DNA of 64,000 nt from Sipunculus nudus (taxonomy: Eukaryota > Annelida > Sipuncula > Golfingiida > Sipunculidae). The DNA is taken from the NCBI GenBank assembly GCA_026874595.1, contig CM049307.1, positions 97,892,330 through 97,956,329 of the forward strand. Direction: 5' to 3'. Below, piece by piece: positions 35,189 to 47,467 of this stretch; positions within the stretch are counted from its first letter, which is position 1; the number at the start of each line of letters is the position of its first letter. The position numbers were made by a program, and so were the translations under genes. The notes beneath the pieces were generated by a model. That model saw nothing but the letters and a program-made list of their open reading frames with translations, ran no database searches and was not told where the DNA came from.

Positions 35189-35526
35189 ATGGCGCCATCT
35201 GGTGGTACGAGAGGATGGACGTGTTTCACCTCGGAACAGAAAGAAACAGGGTAAAAGTGAGTTTTTTTCAACAATTATCAAAGTTTTATGCCACCATTGA
35301 CTGTATAGTAGTGTGTACAAGGCCCCAAATTGAAATGAGAGTTGGGATACACACTTGGAGAGCCAGAATTGGCTCGTTTATGGCCACAATGAAAAGGCCT
35401 GGTTGGAGACTAGACACCATTGTTGTCACGGGTAACTATGGACGCGGCATGTTGAGAGTTACCCTTCTGTTGGTTCTGTCTGGGGACGTTGAGCTGAACC
35501 AAGGTCCCGGTAAAGGTGATAAAACC
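35189..35526 (+). mobile_element. LINE A 5' end only (leader), fused to LINE B copy 3
   Basis: LINE A starts normally but breaks after GATAAAACC at 35526 and continues as LINE B. A net 12-bp loss shortens the hydrophobic run (TLLLVLSGD for TLIIGLMLVLSGD). The 2A-like motif is at 35485-35508. Confidence 0.85.
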
Positions 35527-35928
35527 TACAATATCGGTTTTGCCACCTGTAGTAATACAAGGGAGTCCTATTCTGAAGGGCAATCATTGTCTGATATTAA
35601 AGCTGAATTATATGATACGGTGGTGACGACAAACGAATGTCAGAGTATATGTGATGTTCGCTTTGTTCACTTATCTCAATGTGATGATGCTATCAACAAA
35701 GAACTCGCAGATTTGCGATCACTGGTGAACAGTTTTAATAATAAACTGTGTTGTCAGATTGATGAGATACGTTCTGAAGTTGCTGATCAAAAGCGCATTG
35801 TAAATGACAGTTGTGTTGAGATAAGGAGTCCGACAACAAATAATTCTGCTGTACATACAAACATCACTGATCAGGGAAATGAAATTGATAATCAGCGCCC
35901 AGAGTGTCCAGAGTGTCATATCAGCTGA
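35215..35928 (+). CDS. Chimeric ORF: LINE A 2A-like leader fused in frame to LINE B ORF1 (237 codons)
   Basis: From the LINE A ATG the frame runs through DTWRARIG-type leader sequence (here HTWRARIG), GDVELNQGPGKGDKT and straight across the junction into YNIGFATCSNTRESY of LINE B. It continues into the coiled-coil-like LRSLVNSFNNKL and stops after PECHIS. Only this copy has TTA where the others have TAA (CAC TTA TCT near 35672), so only here is the fusion long. The join is a rearrangement product, because complete LINE A has its own different ORF1 after the same leader. Translation is unproven, and the downstream ORF1 parts remain frameshifted. Confidence 0.7.
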   Translation: MDVFHLGTERNRVKVSFFQQLSKFYATIDCIVVCTRPQIEMRVGIHTWRARIGSFMATMKRPGWRLDTIVVTGNYGRGMLRVTLLLVLSGDVELNQGPGKGDKTYNIGFATCSNTRESYSEGQSLSDIKAELYDTVVTTNECQSICDVRFVHLSQCDDAINKELADLRSLVNSFNNKLCCQIDEIRSEVADQKRIVNDSCVEIRSPTTNNSAVHTNITDQGNEIDNQRPECPECHIS

Positions 35929-36462
35929 AGCTAGTCATACATACAATGACCAGTCTGAGTTCGGGGAATCTCAGTCTCAGTCGACTTCAACTGAAGGAGA
36001 AATCAAGGCAAACAGTGAGACTGCACGCGATGAACAGCAAAGATCTGAGGACGCCGTTGATGACCCCCAAAACAAACGTGTGCGTGATCGCTCGACACGG
36101 GAAGATGATAACGGTCATGGTCAAGCAATTTCTCTGATGGCAATGTACAGATCATGGTCAGGATAGGACTCGGCTGTAAGTAAATTTTATATTGATAGAA
36201 TTAAATAATGTGTCAGCAACAAAAAGGTTGAATCCTATTTTAGAACAGCAGGCGTTAAAGTTATGGAATTTACAATTTGAGAAGCAGAAATAATGAATAT
36301 AACAGGGGCTATTTGCGTGTTTCCACTGATAAGTCAGAATATATCATGCAGGATGGATTTTGGCCGCTAGGGGTATACGCAAGGCTTTGGTTGCAACGAA
36401 CCCCGACGGGGAAATTTATATTAATTTACAGTTTACCATTTGTTTTCATCCGTTTGTTTTAA
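35929..36462 (+). pseudogene. LINE B ORF1 C-terminal part, copy 3
   Basis: This is the remainder of ORF1 after the 237-codon fusion stops. It shows the hydrophilic part in the next frame (with one Ala-to-Val change, SEDAVDD) and the FWPLGVYAR piece at about 36359-36385. Confidence 0.68.
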
Positions 36463-36525
36463 GGAAAGTCCTGCATTGAAATATTATCCATACACTTCAC
36501 TTATGTTTGGTCTTTCAGGGTCGTT

Positions 36526-37008
36526 ATGTTTAGCTGGTATAACGTTAGTGGTGCCATGCCAAATGCTCCATACATTTCTCAGTTACTGAAATCGTATAAA
36601 ATTAATATTGGTTGCGTTAGTGAACATTGGCTCTTATCCGACAGCATGGCTTTTCGAGAGTCTATTGATCATGACTAATGTGCATATGATAAGGCTTTAT
36701 TAAATCCTTAATCCATACGAGTCTCTACGACGTAGGAAGGGCGGCGTTGCCATTATGTGGCGGCGGTCCCTTTATCCTTTTATTACAGTTGTCAATCATG
36801 ATCTTGATGATGATCGTATCACGGGAATTTGTTCAAGAATTCCAAATGTTCTAGTAACCTTTATTTCCAGTATATACATGCCATTTTCAAATCAGTCTTC
36901 GTCAGTTTTTCAGGAATATGTTGATAAATTATATGCCATTTACCACGAGTAAAGCGATAGTGGTAACATTCTTCTAATTGAAGGGATGGGCAAATAATTT
37001 TGGTAAAT
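36526..37008 (+). pseudogene. LINE B endonuclease remnant, copy 3
   Basis: It carries a private 9-bp deletion near 36688 (GAGTCGCTG missing between the two endonuclease pieces). It lacks the extra nonsense codons of copies 2 and 4. Confidence 0.75.
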
Positions 37009-37177
37009 TGTATGCTGAACAGAAGTTTCCTCATTACGATGATACATTTTTAAGCAACTGTTGAGTCTGAGTGAGAGCTATGTCTAACCGCTTCACGCAA
37101 CCATAGGCAAACTATTACCTCATATGAACTTATAGAGGCAACTCCTGTTTAAAGAAAGCTAAAGCCTGTATTTTGAT

Positions 37178-39096
37178 TCCATAACCATGACCCCTTGCTG
37201 TATGGGAGCCAAGAGCTTTATGATCACCTAAATTTTCTCTTCAATTTATTTCTTTCTGTTGAGATCATTTCCTTTAATATGAAAAGAGGTCTTATTATCA
37301 CAGTCATAAAAAATCCTATGAAAAGGAAATCGGACCCAGATAATTATCGTGGGCTAACACTAATTCCTTGTGTTTATAAATTACTTGAAATCCTGATTAT
37401 AAAGGGAATTAGGAAATACATATTACAAAACATATCCCATTTCCTGATAATATTCAATGTGCATTTCAGTCGGGCAATGCTTCTTTTATTTAATTAGAAT
37501 GTGTCTGCCCTTGCCTTGCACGACCATTTAAAGTGTTTGCTTGTTTGTTAGATAGTAGCATGGCGTGTGGCATTCTGGCCTCTATTTCAAGTTATACCGA
37601 TTAGGTATCTGTTGAAAACTTTGGCGATTTATACTTGAATGCTATTCCGGGATGGAAAATGCAGGTTTATACAATGGGGCCGTAAGTAGCTGGTTCTCTC
37701 TGTCACAGTCTGTTAGACAAGGTGGAGTATTATCTACCTGGCTGTACAATGTATTTATTAACGATTTATTATTAGAGTTGAGACATAGTAAAAAGGGTGC
37801 GTCAATAGATAACATATACGTAGGGTCTCCAACAAAAGCCGACTATATAGCGCTACACCTCTGTCTCCGGGGCCCCGTCAGCGCATGATTAATATTTGCT
37901 TTAGGTACTCCGGTCAATGGCGCTTTAAATTTAATCCAGAAAAACCTGCCGTGATGGTGTTTGGTGAAAGTCTTCTGACTTCTCAGACATCACCATGTTT
38001 GTGAACATGTAAGTTAGATGGGAAATTATTAAATCAAACGAGATCGGTCAAATATTTGGGTATATTGTTGCTTTTTTATCTTCCGGAGAGAGTGCATCAA
38101 ACGCAAGTTACAAAGGAAAGGGCAAGTTTTAATCTTTACTCAGGGTTGGAGTGCGACCAAGAGGAATAAACTATTTGACCAGTGTTAAATCATATAAATG
38201 TTGTGCATTACCCAAGGCATTCTATGGATGTGAGTTATGGTGTTCCTTAACTTATTCTGATGCTATCAACCTCAAACGTATGCAAAAATTTTGTGTAAAT
38301 CTTATGCAGGGTCTTCAATGGATGGTCCACTCCGCGGAGCCTTCTAGGTGTACCTTCGTATTGAATCCTTTATAGACCACAGAAAGCTGCTGTTCTTTGG
38401 CAGACTCTGTTTTAAGCCGATTATATCCCTCAAAGAATCTTAATGTACAGAATCATAAGCTTTCTAGAAAGGAAACGGACATACGGTTATGTACCTGATT
38501 TAATATCCACAGGAAACGGACATACGGTTATGTACCTGATTTAATATCCACAGGAAACGGACATACGGTTGTGTACCTGATGTAATATCCATTGTATATA
38601 AATATGGTATTTCCCATTATGTTTTTCAGTTCGTTAAGTTTGATATTGCTCCATAGAAAGGTATATTGACCAGAGTGGTTAAAAAGCAATTGTTGAGGTA
38701 GAATATAAATCACATCAGGTGAATGTCAGTACATATGAAACTTAGGTGTGTTCTACAACATAAAACCAGACTGTCTTGTTCCATCTGATCTGTGGTATTA
38801 TGCCCTTGAAGTACCAAGTTTACTGAATAGTTTTTCATGTCTCGTCAAACTTCTTGCCGCATGTGAACATCTTAAGCAGGATGCGCCTCCACTGTTATGT
38901 CATTTATGTGAACAAACGTTAAGTCTTCTGGACAAATCCAGTCTTTCCTGCATTTATATTGTGTGACGGAACATCTGTTGGACACGAATATTTGTGGATG
39001 TTAATAAACAATTCATTTTCTGTAAACGTATCACCTTACTTACATAATCTAGAGGATATTGATTTCTTTCCTACTCTTATGGGAAGAGAATTTTAA
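37178..39096 (+). pseudogene. LINE B RT and C-terminal region, copy 3
   Basis: Dead A-D-Y box as in the other copies. A few private substitutions (for example GATATTGCTCCATAG for GGTATTGCTCCACAG near 38642). Confidence 0.78.
38471..38591. repeat. 41-bp triplicate, copy 3
   Basis: Unchanged from copies 1 and 2. Confidence 0.95.
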
Positions 39097-41066
39097 AGTA
39101 TCAGCAGCAAGGAGCATGTTAAATTTTTCTATAAGTTTTCTATGTTTTTTCAAACGTCTTACTCAATGTACTCAATAGGTGATTATTGCAAATAATTACT
39201 AATGTCGGCGATAATTATATTCCTCTATTTTTTCTAACAGTATCTCATTTCTATCGGTTTATTATTATCTTGTCATAATCATGAATACATCCCTTTTATA
39301 CATAAAAATGTATAAGAATACTCGGTAGATTGTATATGTTTATCTTATATAATTATCGTGTAATTGATGTACAAATTAATCTGTAACTCCTTATATATGT
39401 GCCGGTTTTATTCTGTCTTGTTTTGTTTCGTTTTTTTTTTTTTTTGGGGGGGGGGGTGAAAACTTACTTATTCATATAAGTTTAATATTAGATCATTGTA
39501 TTGTACTCTTCGATCTCGGAAGTATAAAAGAGTCAATCAATCAATCAATCATGACCCGATTCCATGACAAGCGGAGAAAATCCGTTCCCACACAACTGAC
39601 GACACATACGCCTGCTTGCATGATTTGACAGATCAAGGTCAAGTAGTTTATTTCGGCACACGTAAGCAATGAAACTCACTCGCACACAATGAAATTTGTA
39701 CAAATTCACAAAAAACTCTACACCCAGACAATAGGCGGATCCCTATGATAATAAACACTTTCAACACGAATAAATCAAAACTTTATTTAAAACACGGCCA
39801 ATTAAACAAGGCCACACTTTGTTATAGGTTCATAACTGAAATGAGATTTCGGGTTCCCCGGTGTGTCATTCTCAGCCTTGCACCAAGGCAAGGTCACACT
39901 TAATCCAGCGCATGCGATAGCGGCCTGATATTATTTAAATAACACGCGCTGATTGGCTGACAGTTGACGCACCTCTGAAATATCCCTGCAGATTTTGAAT
40001 CCCCTCGGAAGCAAAGGTCAGCATTTTTGTTTGGCCGAGAGAAGATGTTTAAGCTCTATCGAGCAGCTACAGGTTGCTGTACTCAACATTTTAGGCCTGT
40101 GCGCTCCGTAAGCATAATTTTTATGGAGTCGATAGTCGTAATGCCACACAAGCCAAGCAAGGAGCCGCGAGAGACCGCCTCCGTTTTACCCACACCGGTG
40201 ACCCGAGGAAAGTTAGCTACAGCACCCACAGCCATAGAGGCCAGGGCAGGATAAAAACCGACACAAACGCTAGCAGCAGAGATCCAGCAAATCCAGAGCA
40301 GAACTTGATCTGGAAAGATTAAGAACGATCATTGTTTTCTTTATAAGCATCCCGGCTGAGTGCTTTGTGTTTTCCATTTTAATCAATATTTATAAGCTAT
40401 ATGCAATTGCTTATAGTGTTTGTAGGCGTTGATTTTACGTGTCTTGTTGTGTTGGTAGCCTCTTGCAGGTGTGCGTGATATGTTTGTTTTATGTTATATA
40501 CCGTAAGCAGTGAGTGGAAAACAACTTAAATGCTTAAAAGGAAAGTCGGTACTCGATATGTGGAACTGCCCTACCCATATTCTCCAGAGTACTCCAGTCA
40601 TGGCATGTTTTTATTTCCTGCATATTTTATATATTATTTTGGAAAAAGAAATTAAGTATTTTGTTGCGTGTGTGTGCGCCAGAATAATCAAGACTTTGCA
40701 GCTTGGCTTGATGTTTGTTCTGAAATATACTAAGGTAAATTTTTGTGCAAGCATAATATAACACAGCGTTAGTTTTTGTTAAATTTTTGTTTTACTTGTT
40801 TTATTTTACGTATGGTAACGGTCTGGTATTACCATTCGTTTTATAAGTAACTTCTATAGTTGTTATGTGAGGTGCATTCTTCCTATTTGGTCATATGTTT
40901 GGTTTTTAGCGTCCGTGTGTCCGGCCGTAAGTTAGCAGGGCATAAATCGTAACTGTAAGGGCTAGGATTATGAACCCTAAGCAGTCTAAGAGGTTTTGAA
41001 AAGTTTTCTTTGGAAACCTGAAATTAATTAAGTCTCTGTTACTAATAACCTTAGGGACTCTAACGT

Positions 41067-42262
41067 ACACCAAGAATAATTGAAAATTTGATACAAAACT
41101 CCAGTATCTGCACTGATCGCCATGAATCTTTGCATGCTAATTGATCAAAGAATGTTTCATCAGTCCCTGCAGACTGGTGGCGCCACCTGATTTTTTTTTT
41201 ATTTTTTACGCATTTTTTCTCACTATTAGACAGCTTCAAAGATGTGTGCATTATTATTATAACCAATGGACCTAGAATCTTGTAACCTGACAATCTTCAT
41301 GGAAAATCCAGAATAAAATCTCTGTCGCTCATATCCTTTTAGCTATGAGGCCCAGAAGAACCCCCGAAAATAATAAAAAAAATTGATACGAAAGCTCCAG
41401 TATCTGAATAACTAATGCATTGATCACCATGATTCTTTGCATGCTTATTAATCATGGAATGTTTCATCAGTTCCTGCAGACTGGTGGCGCCACCTGTTTT
41501 TTTTATTTCTTATACATTTTTATCTACTGTTAAGATCTACCAAGATGTTATTTTCTGTTGACATTGAACAAATCATAACCATTAGACCTAGAATCTTGTA
41601 ACTTGACATCCAGGGAGATTCGTGAATAATCTCCTTAGAAACCTGTAATAAGGTCTCTGTTATTCATATCTTTTGAGCTATCGGGCTTGTCAATACACCA
41701 AGTATAATTTAAAAATTTGATACAAAACCTCCAGTTTCTCAACAACTAATGCATTGATCACCATGATTCTTTGCATACACATTCATCTTGGGGTGTTTCA
41801 TCAGTTCCTGCAGACTGGTGGCGCAACCTGCATTTAAAAAAAAAATCACGCATATTTTCTTTATATATTTTTGTTGTTGTTATTTTTGAGACCTTCAAAG
41901 ATGCGGTCTTCCTTTATGATGGTACAAATCGTAACCATTGCACCTAGAATCATCTAACTTGACATCCAGGGAGGTCCTTGAAAAATCTCCTGGGAAACCT
42001 GAAATTAGGTCTGTGTTTCCAATATCCTTTGAGCTATGCTTCAGTTGAATGGGTTTACCACCTACAAAATTTGGCATTCAGATGATAAAATATCTTTTGT
42101 GAATGTCCACCTAGTTCTACTTTTCATGCATTTTCCCCTCTATTTTTGAGACAACAAATGACAACTTCATATCTGTTGATCGACAGTTGTTTTATCTAGT
42201 GTCCTAAAAGTTAATATAGTTATAACTATTGCTATCAGTTACTGAAGACTGGTGGCACTTTA
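41067..42262. repeat. Degenerate tandem repeat, copy 3
   Basis: Same units as copy 1, with the GGTGGCGCCACC palindrome in the first two. Confidence 0.82.
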
Positions 42263-43043
42263 TGCGTAAAAAAATCTTGCTGCCCCTCCCCAAAATTGTT
42301 ACAACATTTGTAATAATATTCTTCTAAATAAGACAACAGTTGTAAAAATTAGGCCATTATCCCATACTTGTCAGCTGAGTTTCATGACCCATGGGTCAAT
42401 TATTTTGTTGTTATTTTGTTCTACTTCTTTGTTCTACACATTCTATTTAAATATACTGTGTACAATGGGGTGGGGGGGGGGGGGGGAGTATGATCCACTT
42501 CTTGGTAGTTGATATATCCCCTGGCTCGGCTGTAGTGCTAATGTAGTGGTCCTGCCGCTACAACCCCCCTTCTTCGAGCTTCTTGTGTGTCGGTAGTAGC
42601 TACAGTTCAGTTCTAGTTACACCTCTCAGGCTCACTCGGTACGGAGGGTCTGGGACCTTCGAGCTGGCGGCCTCTTAAGCCATTGTTTTTAAATTTGGGA
42701 GTCCGTGTCTGAAGGTCTTATCATAGGAAATATGTTTTGTCGCTGGAGTTGGTGTCAGAAGATGCCGTGGATGGTAACACCGTAATGTTTTACAATTTTG
42801 CTAGAGATAGTTTTCTTGTGAGACGTTGAGTAGTATTTAATCCTCCTTAGTCATTTCTACATCAATTACTCAGGGTTTTCCTCACTTTGATCACTCAAGT
42901 CATATAGTGATGATTTGATATCGTTGTTATCTATTCTATCATCGTCTATTCTTCTATTCCCATTTGTTAGTCTGTTTCTGTGGATACGCAAATCCTTTGT
43001 GTTTCTGGCTTCATGAAGTTAATATATTTGGAGTTCAGAACGT

Positions 43044-43940
43044 TTATAGCATGATACCAAGTATCAAATTCATTGTCAGCTGGACGGAGGCAGCTAACTT
43101 TAAAACATCCAAGGGGAAAAGTTCTTCATGTGAATCATTCGAGTCATGTGACATGATGCAAGCAGCAAACAAGTTGAAGAGTTTTGTTGTGGTAAATGAT
43201 GCTGTTGCAGTTTCTTTAGAAATCATGGCTGGTTTCTTCTCTTTGTCTGTTTGTGTAGATTTAGTTTTGATAGGTTTCACAGTAGGTTCAGTCCGGGATG
43301 ACTTTGTTCTTGCTTGACTTGGTTCCGTTTATTTTGTTTTTGATTTGAACTTTGGGGCTTAATCTGTTTGCGTTGTCTTGAGTCCGTGAGTATTGGTACT
43401 GGATCGACTTCCTCACTTCTTGAATAATGGTTTCAGTCGTTAACTTGGAAGTAGTCACAAGTGTTGTTGGTTGAGGAACTTGAATAGCTGTAAAATCAGT
43501 TGACTGTGCATGTACTGGTGGGCTGGCATGTAGTAGTTCATTTTGTCTTCTGCTGGTAGAAGTCGCACTCTCTGTATGCACTAGTAGGATCTCCCCGGTA
43601 GTTGAAACATCTAGGGTTAGCTTCAGTGCAGTCTCTGGTGTAATGTTCGCTGATGCCGCATTTATAACATCTCGGTTTATTTTACGCGATGGTCGGCCCC
43701 ATTGGTCCCGGAATTTTTCAATCGGATGGCTTGAATGGCCGATGGGTAGCTTTCTTGAATGGTTTTCAAAATTCATCATCCGAAGTTTTTGGTGAAATCC
43801 CCACCACTTCACCACTATAGGGAACTCTTTGGTAGGTTTAGTTCTGGCTCGTTTTTTTTCGGATTTTGGGCTGTGATCCGAATACTGGAAATCTTGTTAA
43901 TTTCGGGCGTAACTTTCTATTCTGTCTTTTCTTTGCGGCT
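43044..43940 (-). pseudogene. Minus-strand ~298-codon frame, copy 3, frameshifted
   Basis: An extra T (GACTTTGTTC for GACTTGTTC, about 43300) splits the frame into 43815-43288 and 43280-43044. A longer T run near 43855 also disturbs the N-terminal basic part. Confidence 0.4.
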
Positions 43941-44683
43941 GGTCATATTTGTTTCTCCTAGGGACGTATATAAAAAAAAAATTCTTGTGCTGGTGGCCGC
44001 ATCAAACGTATATCCGGTAGTGTCTTGCTTAAAAGTTTGTACAAAACTTGTTGTCTATCATTGTACGCTCTTTCCTGTCAACGATAAGGCCCGTAGGTTT
44101 ATCCATATATCCGGTATCCATTCGGCGACTGTTCGATTTTCAGTGTAATTTCTTGACAACATTCGTGCGGGCGCTTTGCCTTGTCCGACGTTGCCGACCC
44201 TGTGCGATATTTGTATAAATCAAATTGCAGCAGTGCCGGTTCCGTATGAGATAGGATCGATGGACCGAGCTCTCAGAAGCTTATATTGCTGTTTTTTAGG
44301 AGCGGGGGGGGGGCTGATGGAGGGGGGATATTTGAAGTACGTTTTTATGGCTTCCTGACTAAAACACCGCCCATAGCGGAGGGCAGTCATTAAACCACCC
44401 TAATTTACCTTTAGTTGTATGGGATATAAATAATTTTAATGTTATCAGATATGCTGGATGATCCAGCTTATCTCCCGAAAAACCCGGAACTATTCTTATA
44501 TCTGAGTTAGGTTTGGGGGACTTGTAAATATGCTTATATAACTTATTATTTTTTGTTTTAGGTGTTTGGACTGTTGAAGGGGTCGGGGTATTGATCCAGA
44601 TTTTGACTTAATATCGACTTAATACATACCTTAGAGCATGTGAGGATTGGTAAGACCATGGGGGGGGGGGGGGGGTTTAGTTA

Positions 44684-45447
44684 TTGTTTTCAAAGATTAT
44701 CTTTAGCGGGGAATTGTGTCTGTTTCTGGGCGAATTTCTTTTGTGTTATATGAGATGTTTGACTGGGTTGTTGTGTTTTATCCTTTTTAAGGCGTTGACT
44801 GACTTTTCTGTTATAGCAATGTCATCTGCGAATTGGGATACCTGTGCCAGTTGGCCAGTCTTTGCCAGATCATTGACGTATAAAATGAATAGGGTGGGCA
44901 TAGGACTGAGCCCTGGGGAGTACCAGCTTGGAGAGTTATTCTCTTGCAGTGTCCCATTTACATTAACTTTGGGTGTACTATTTTTTCTTGGAAGGAGGAT
45001 AGGATTCTTACCAGTTTGTTGGGAAATTTTGTCCTTTTAAATTTGTGACGCAAGGCAATTAGACCAGAACGCATCAAAAGTCTTTGCAACGTCGAGAAAT
45101 GTGGCTAATTTGGCATGGAATTTTGGTATCAATTGTGGATTGTTTGGCTTAGTCTAAATAACTGATCAATGGTAAAATATGCCTGATTTTAATCCAGCTA
45201 GATCTGTATTAAAGAAGGGGCCGCCTAGTTCTTGGCTTCTATTATCAAGAAAGTAGAAATTCTGTTCTTGTGATATTTTTTTAAAAAAGTTTGCCTAAGC
45301 AGGGAAGCAAACTTATTGGTCTGTGAATTTTTGCAATCATAGTGACTAGGGCTTTCTTCCATTCAATTGGAAAGTAGCCCCAGGTTAAACAGAGGTTAGG
45401 CAGATTCGTAATTCTCTGTTATCCTTTGTCAGGGATTCTCTTAAGTA
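44684..45447 (-). pseudogene. LINE C RT fragment, antisense, copy 3
   Basis: FADD box kept. The target-site duplication follows at 45448-45458. Confidence 0.8.
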
Positions 45448-45458
45448 CTTTGTAATTT

Positions 45459-45807
45459 ATGGCGCCATCTGGTGGTACGAGAGGATGGACGTGTTTCACC
45501 TCGGAACAGAAAGAAACAGGGTAAAAGTGAGTTTTTTCAACAATTATCAAAGTTTTATGCCACCATTGACTGTATAGTAGTGTGTACTAGGCCCCAAATT
45601 GAAATGAGAGTTGGGATAGACACTTGGAGAGCCAGAATTGGCTCGTTTATGGCCACAATGAAAAGGCCTGGTTGGAGACTAGACACCATTGTTGTCACGG
45701 GTAACTATGGACGCGGCATGTTGAGAGTTACCCTTATTATCGGCCTGATGTTGGTTCTGTCTGGGGACGTTGAGCTGAACCAAGGTCCCGTTAAAGGTGA
45801 TAAAACC
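45459..45807 (+). mobile_element. LINE A 5' end only (leader), fused to LINE B copy 4; leader frameshifted
   Basis: The T run after GTGAG is 6 long instead of 7, so the usual ATG (45485) goes out of frame before the 2A-like motif (45766-45789). The frame carrying the motif can be entered from a later Met (MRVGIDTWRARIG). It crosses into YNIGFATC and stops at the TAA near 45952. The residue after NQGP is Val instead of Gly. Confidence 0.82.
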
Positions 45808-46743
45808 TACAATATCGGTTTTGCCACCTGTAGTAATACAAGGGAGTCCTATTCTGAAGGGCAATCATTGTCTGATATTACAGCTGAATTATATGATACG
45901 GTGGTGACGACAAACGAATGTCAGAGTATATGTGATGTTCGCTTTGTTCACTAATCTCAATGTGATGATGCTATCAACAAAGAACTAGCGGATTTGCGAT
46001 CACTGGTGAACAGTTTTAATAATAAACTGTGTTGTCAGATTGATGAGATACGTTCTGAAGTTGCTGATCAAAAGCGCATTGTAAATGACAGTTGTGTTGA
46101 GATAAGGAGTTCGACAACAAATAATTCTGCTGTACATACAAACATCACTGATCAGGGAAATGAAATTGATAATCAGCGCCCAGAGTGTCCAGAGTGTCAT
46201 ATCAGCTGAAGCTAGTCATACATACAATGACCAGTCTGAGTTCGGGGAATCTCAGTCTCAGTCGACTTCAACTGAAGGAGAAATCAAGGCAAACAGTGAG
46301 ACTGCACGCGATGAACAGCAAAGATCTGAGGACGCCGCTGATGACCCCCAAAACAAACGTGTGCGTGATCGCTCGACACGGGAAGATGATAACGGTCATG
46401 GTCAAGCAATTTCTCTGATGGCAATGTACAGATCATGGTCAGGATAGGACTCGGCTGTAAGTAAATTTTATATTGATAGAATTAAATAATGTGTCAGCAA
46501 CAAAAAGGTTGAATCCTATTTTAGAACAGCAGGCGTTAAAGTTATGGAATTTACAATTTGAGAAGCAGAAATAATGAATATAACAGGGGCTATTTGCGTG
46601 TTTCCACTGATAAGTCAGAATATATCATGCAGGATGGATTTTGGCCGCTAGGGGTATACGCAAGGCTTTGGTTGCAACGAACCCCGACGGGGAAATTTAT
46701 ATTAATTTACAGTTTACCATTTGTTTTCATCCGTTTGTTTTAA
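45808..46743 (+). pseudogene. LINE B ORF1, copy 4
   Basis: Keeps the TAA (near 45952) that is lost in copy 3. One Pro-to-Ser change (RSSTTNNS). The C-terminal FWPLGVYAR piece is intact. Confidence 0.7.
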
Positions 46744-46806
46744 GGAAAGTCCTGCATTGAAATATTATCCATACACTTCACTTATGTTTGGTCTTTCAGG
46801 GTCGTT

Positions 46807-47298
46807 ATGTTTAGCTGGTATAACGTTAGTGGTGCCATGCCAAATGCTCCATACATTTCTCAGTTACTGAAATCGTATAAAATTAATATTGGTTGCGTTA
46901 GTGAACATTGGCTCTTATCCGACAGCATGGCTTTTCGAGAGTCTATTGATCATGACTAATGTGCATATGGAGTCGCTGATAAGGCTTTATTAAACCCTTA
47001 ATCCATACGAGTCTCTACGACGTAGGAAGGGCGGCGTTGCCATTATGTGGCGGCGGTCCCTTTATCCTTTTATTACAGTTGTCAATCATGATCTTGATGA
47101 TGATCGTATCACGGGAATTTGTTCAAGAATTCCAAATGTTCTAGTAACCTTTATTTCCAGTATATACATGCCATTTTCAAATTAGTCTTCGTCAGTTTTT
47201 CAGGAATATGTTGATAAATTATATGCCATTTACCACGAGTAAAGCGATAGTGGTAACATTCTTCTAATTGAAGGGATGGGCAAATAATTTTGGTAAAT
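46807..47298 (+). pseudogene. LINE B endonuclease remnant, copy 4, private nonsense
   Basis: CAG is changed to TAG at 47181 in MPFSNQSSSV, truncating the second endonuclease piece. Confidence 0.75.
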
Positions 47299-47467
47299 TG
47301 TATGCTGAACAGAAGTTTCCTCATTACGATGATACATTTTTAAGCAACTGTTGAGTCTGAGTGAGAGCTATGTCTAACCGCTTCACGCAACCATAGGCAA
47401 ACTATTACCCCATATGAACTTATAGAGGCAACTCCTGTTTAAAGAAAGCTAAAGCCTGTATTTTGAT

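Larger units (their letters stand above)
35527..39551 (+). mobile_element. LINE B, copy 3 (directly behind the LINE A leader)
   Basis: Segment X and truncated LINE A are absent here. The tail is (TCAA)n at 39533-39551, and a poly-G of 11 follows a longer T run at 39446-39456. Confidence 0.85.
39552..44683. other. Block B spacer, copy 3
   Basis: CpG block at 39866-40316. The 83-codon frame (40510-40761) is without the copy 2 deletion. Poly-G tracts are 42472-42486 (15), 44304-44313 (10) and 44660-44675 (16). Otherwise unrecognised. Confidence 0.6.
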
